A stretch of DNA of 5,731 nt from JAGLGH01 sp034723595 (GTDB lineage: Archaea > Nanobdellota > Nanobdellia > Woesearchaeales > JAGLGH01), in NCBI GenBank assembly GCA_034723595.1, contig JAYEPB010000022.1:1-5731 (forward strand), given 5' to 3'. Shown piece by piece: positions 5,164 to 5,731 of the stretch. Position 1 is the stretch's first letter, and each line of letters opens with the position of its first letter. The notes beneath the pieces are model-generated. The model made no database searches. It was not told where the DNA came from and saw nothing but the letters and a program-made list of their open reading frames with translations. The translations under genes and the position numbers were made by a program.

Positions 5164-5731
5164 TAGCCTCATGTCGAGCGTTTGATGCATCGGTTAGGCT
5201 TCAGCCTAATAACTCTAAGACCTCAACACTTGCGTCATGATCAAGAAAAAATTAACGTTTTTCGTGATGAGTTTAAAAAAAACTCGAAAAACAATATTTG
5301 GATCATGAAATAGTTAGTATTGATGAAGTAGGCTTTCAACTAGCAACTAATTACAAAAAAATTGGTTTGAGAAAGGAAAAAAGCCTAAAAGAGCTTTTTT
5401 CTGGAGTAACAAAAAACTAATTGTTTTTGCTGCTCAAATACAAAACAGCAAATTATTCTATGAGTTTCATATTGCACAAAATAGTCTGACATTCAGAGCA
5501 TTTTTAAGAGGTTTATTTGATCATCTAGATAAAAATAAAAAATATGTTTTCATCCTTGACAACGCAGGATGGCACAAAACGCAAGTAGTAAAAAAACTAC
5601 TTGATGAATGCAAAGATTGGATTAAAGTAGAATTCATCCCACCATACAGTCCAGAACTTAATCCAATTGAAACCAATTGGAAAGTCACACGAAACGCAGT
5701 AACAAAATCAAACTATTTCAAAACAATAGAT
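5164..5731 (+). mobile_element. IS630-type insertion sequence remnant (left end lost, right end outside window)
   Basis: This marks the minimum extent of the element as judged from its transposase. I see no terminal inverted repeat or TA target duplication on the left, in keeping with loss of the 5' end. The right end is not in the window. Confidence 0.6.
5167..5731 (+). pseudogene. IS630-family DDE transposase, N-terminally truncated and twice frameshifted, runs off right edge
   Basis: Three consecutive frames join into one transposase. Bases 5167 to about 5280 read PHVERLMHRLGFS... to FRDEFKK. About 5280-5360 read LEKQYLDHEIVSIDEVGFQ. From 5360 to the window end the frame reads NWFEKGKKPKRAFFW and on to PPYSPELNPIE. 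The likely catalytic residues are Asp at 5322-5324 (IDEVGF), Asp at 5558-5560 (ILDNAGWH) and Glu at 5669-5671 (NPIE), with 36 residues between the last two. IS630 transposases are usually about 340 residues with N-terminal helix-turn-helix domains. Here a stop (5164-5166) and only about 100 non-coding bases precede the fragment, so that part is missing. Each shift falls in an A-run one base short (5275-5282 and 5355-5361). All three catalytic residues remain, but this copy is very unlikely to make active enzyme. Confidence 0.85.

Noticed and set aside
5194..5209. Hairpin TTAGGCTTCAGCCTAA (7-bp stem, 2-base loop), considered as a terminator or small RNA
   Set aside because: It falls within the conserved RLGFS coding segment of the transposase remnant, the loop is too tight and there is no T-run after it, so coding constraint and chance explain it better.
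5154..5240. 28-codon plus-strand ORF starting at the leaderless distance from the TATA-like site at 5123-5131
   Set aside because: It overlaps, in another frame, the stretch that clearly reads as IS630 transposase (VERLMHRLGFS), and its own translation shows no motif. The promoter spacing alone is not enough.
5264..5270. GTGATGA resembling a box C of a C/D guide RNA
   Set aside because: No properly spaced box D or C'/D' pair was seen, and the bases encode the RDEF part of the transposase.
5275..5361. Programmed -1 frameshifting as the explanation for the transposase breaks
   Set aside because: Two shifts would be needed within 90 bases, the second run is preceded by C and not by the ideal slippery base, and the protein also lacks its N-terminal domains, so decay is simpler. 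I keep it only as an ancestral possibility.
1..5731. CRISPR array, tRNA or rRNA genes
   Set aside because: I saw no regularly spaced repeats, tRNA arms or rRNA core sequences on either strand.

Overview
This AT-rich window looks archaeal, most likely from a DPANN-type lineage such as Woesearchaeota or Pacearchaeota. Three things point that way: a Dph6-type diphthamide-synthesis domain (a pathway of archaea and eukaryotes), a TATA box about 26 nt before a start codon with no Shine-Dalgarno site (leaderless transcription), and very compact gene packing. The lineage is inferred, not shown.

Positions 1-2812 (minus strand) hold a tightly packed leftward operon. In transcription order it contains: the remnant of a receiver-domain start (2812-2696); a receiver-domain protein whose first residues are out of frame with its well-placed start codon (2675-1873); a 104-residue charged protein (1829-1515); a 370-residue protein with a possible Cys/His/Asp papain or transglutaminase-like site (1518-406, overlapping its neighbour by ATGA); and an unrecognised gene that leaves the window at its left edge (378 to below 1). 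Apart from the receiver domain, I recognise none of these proteins as a named family. The operon may be a small signal-output cassette of unknown function.

Positions 2813-2906 are a short divergent control region. It holds a 14-bp perfect palindrome, a small inverted repeat and the TATA box of the rightward gene.

Positions 2907-5063 (plus strand) encode the most interesting protein. It is a 718-residue fusion of a class II glutamine amidotransferase, an asparagine-synthetase-like ATP-pyrophosphatase domain and a C-terminal Dph6 (diphthine-ammonia ligase) domain. The synthetase signature has lost the glutamate that AsnB needs, while the glutaminase and Dph6 motifs look intact. This suggests that the front part now supplies glutamine-derived ammonia to Dph6 for the last step of diphthamide synthesis on elongation factor 2.

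Positions 5064-5166 are a short spacer with palindromes and a TATA-like site. Positions 5167-5731 hold a decayed IS630-family transposase that lacks its N-terminal DNA-binding part and carries two one-base frameshifts in A-runs. It runs off the right edge.
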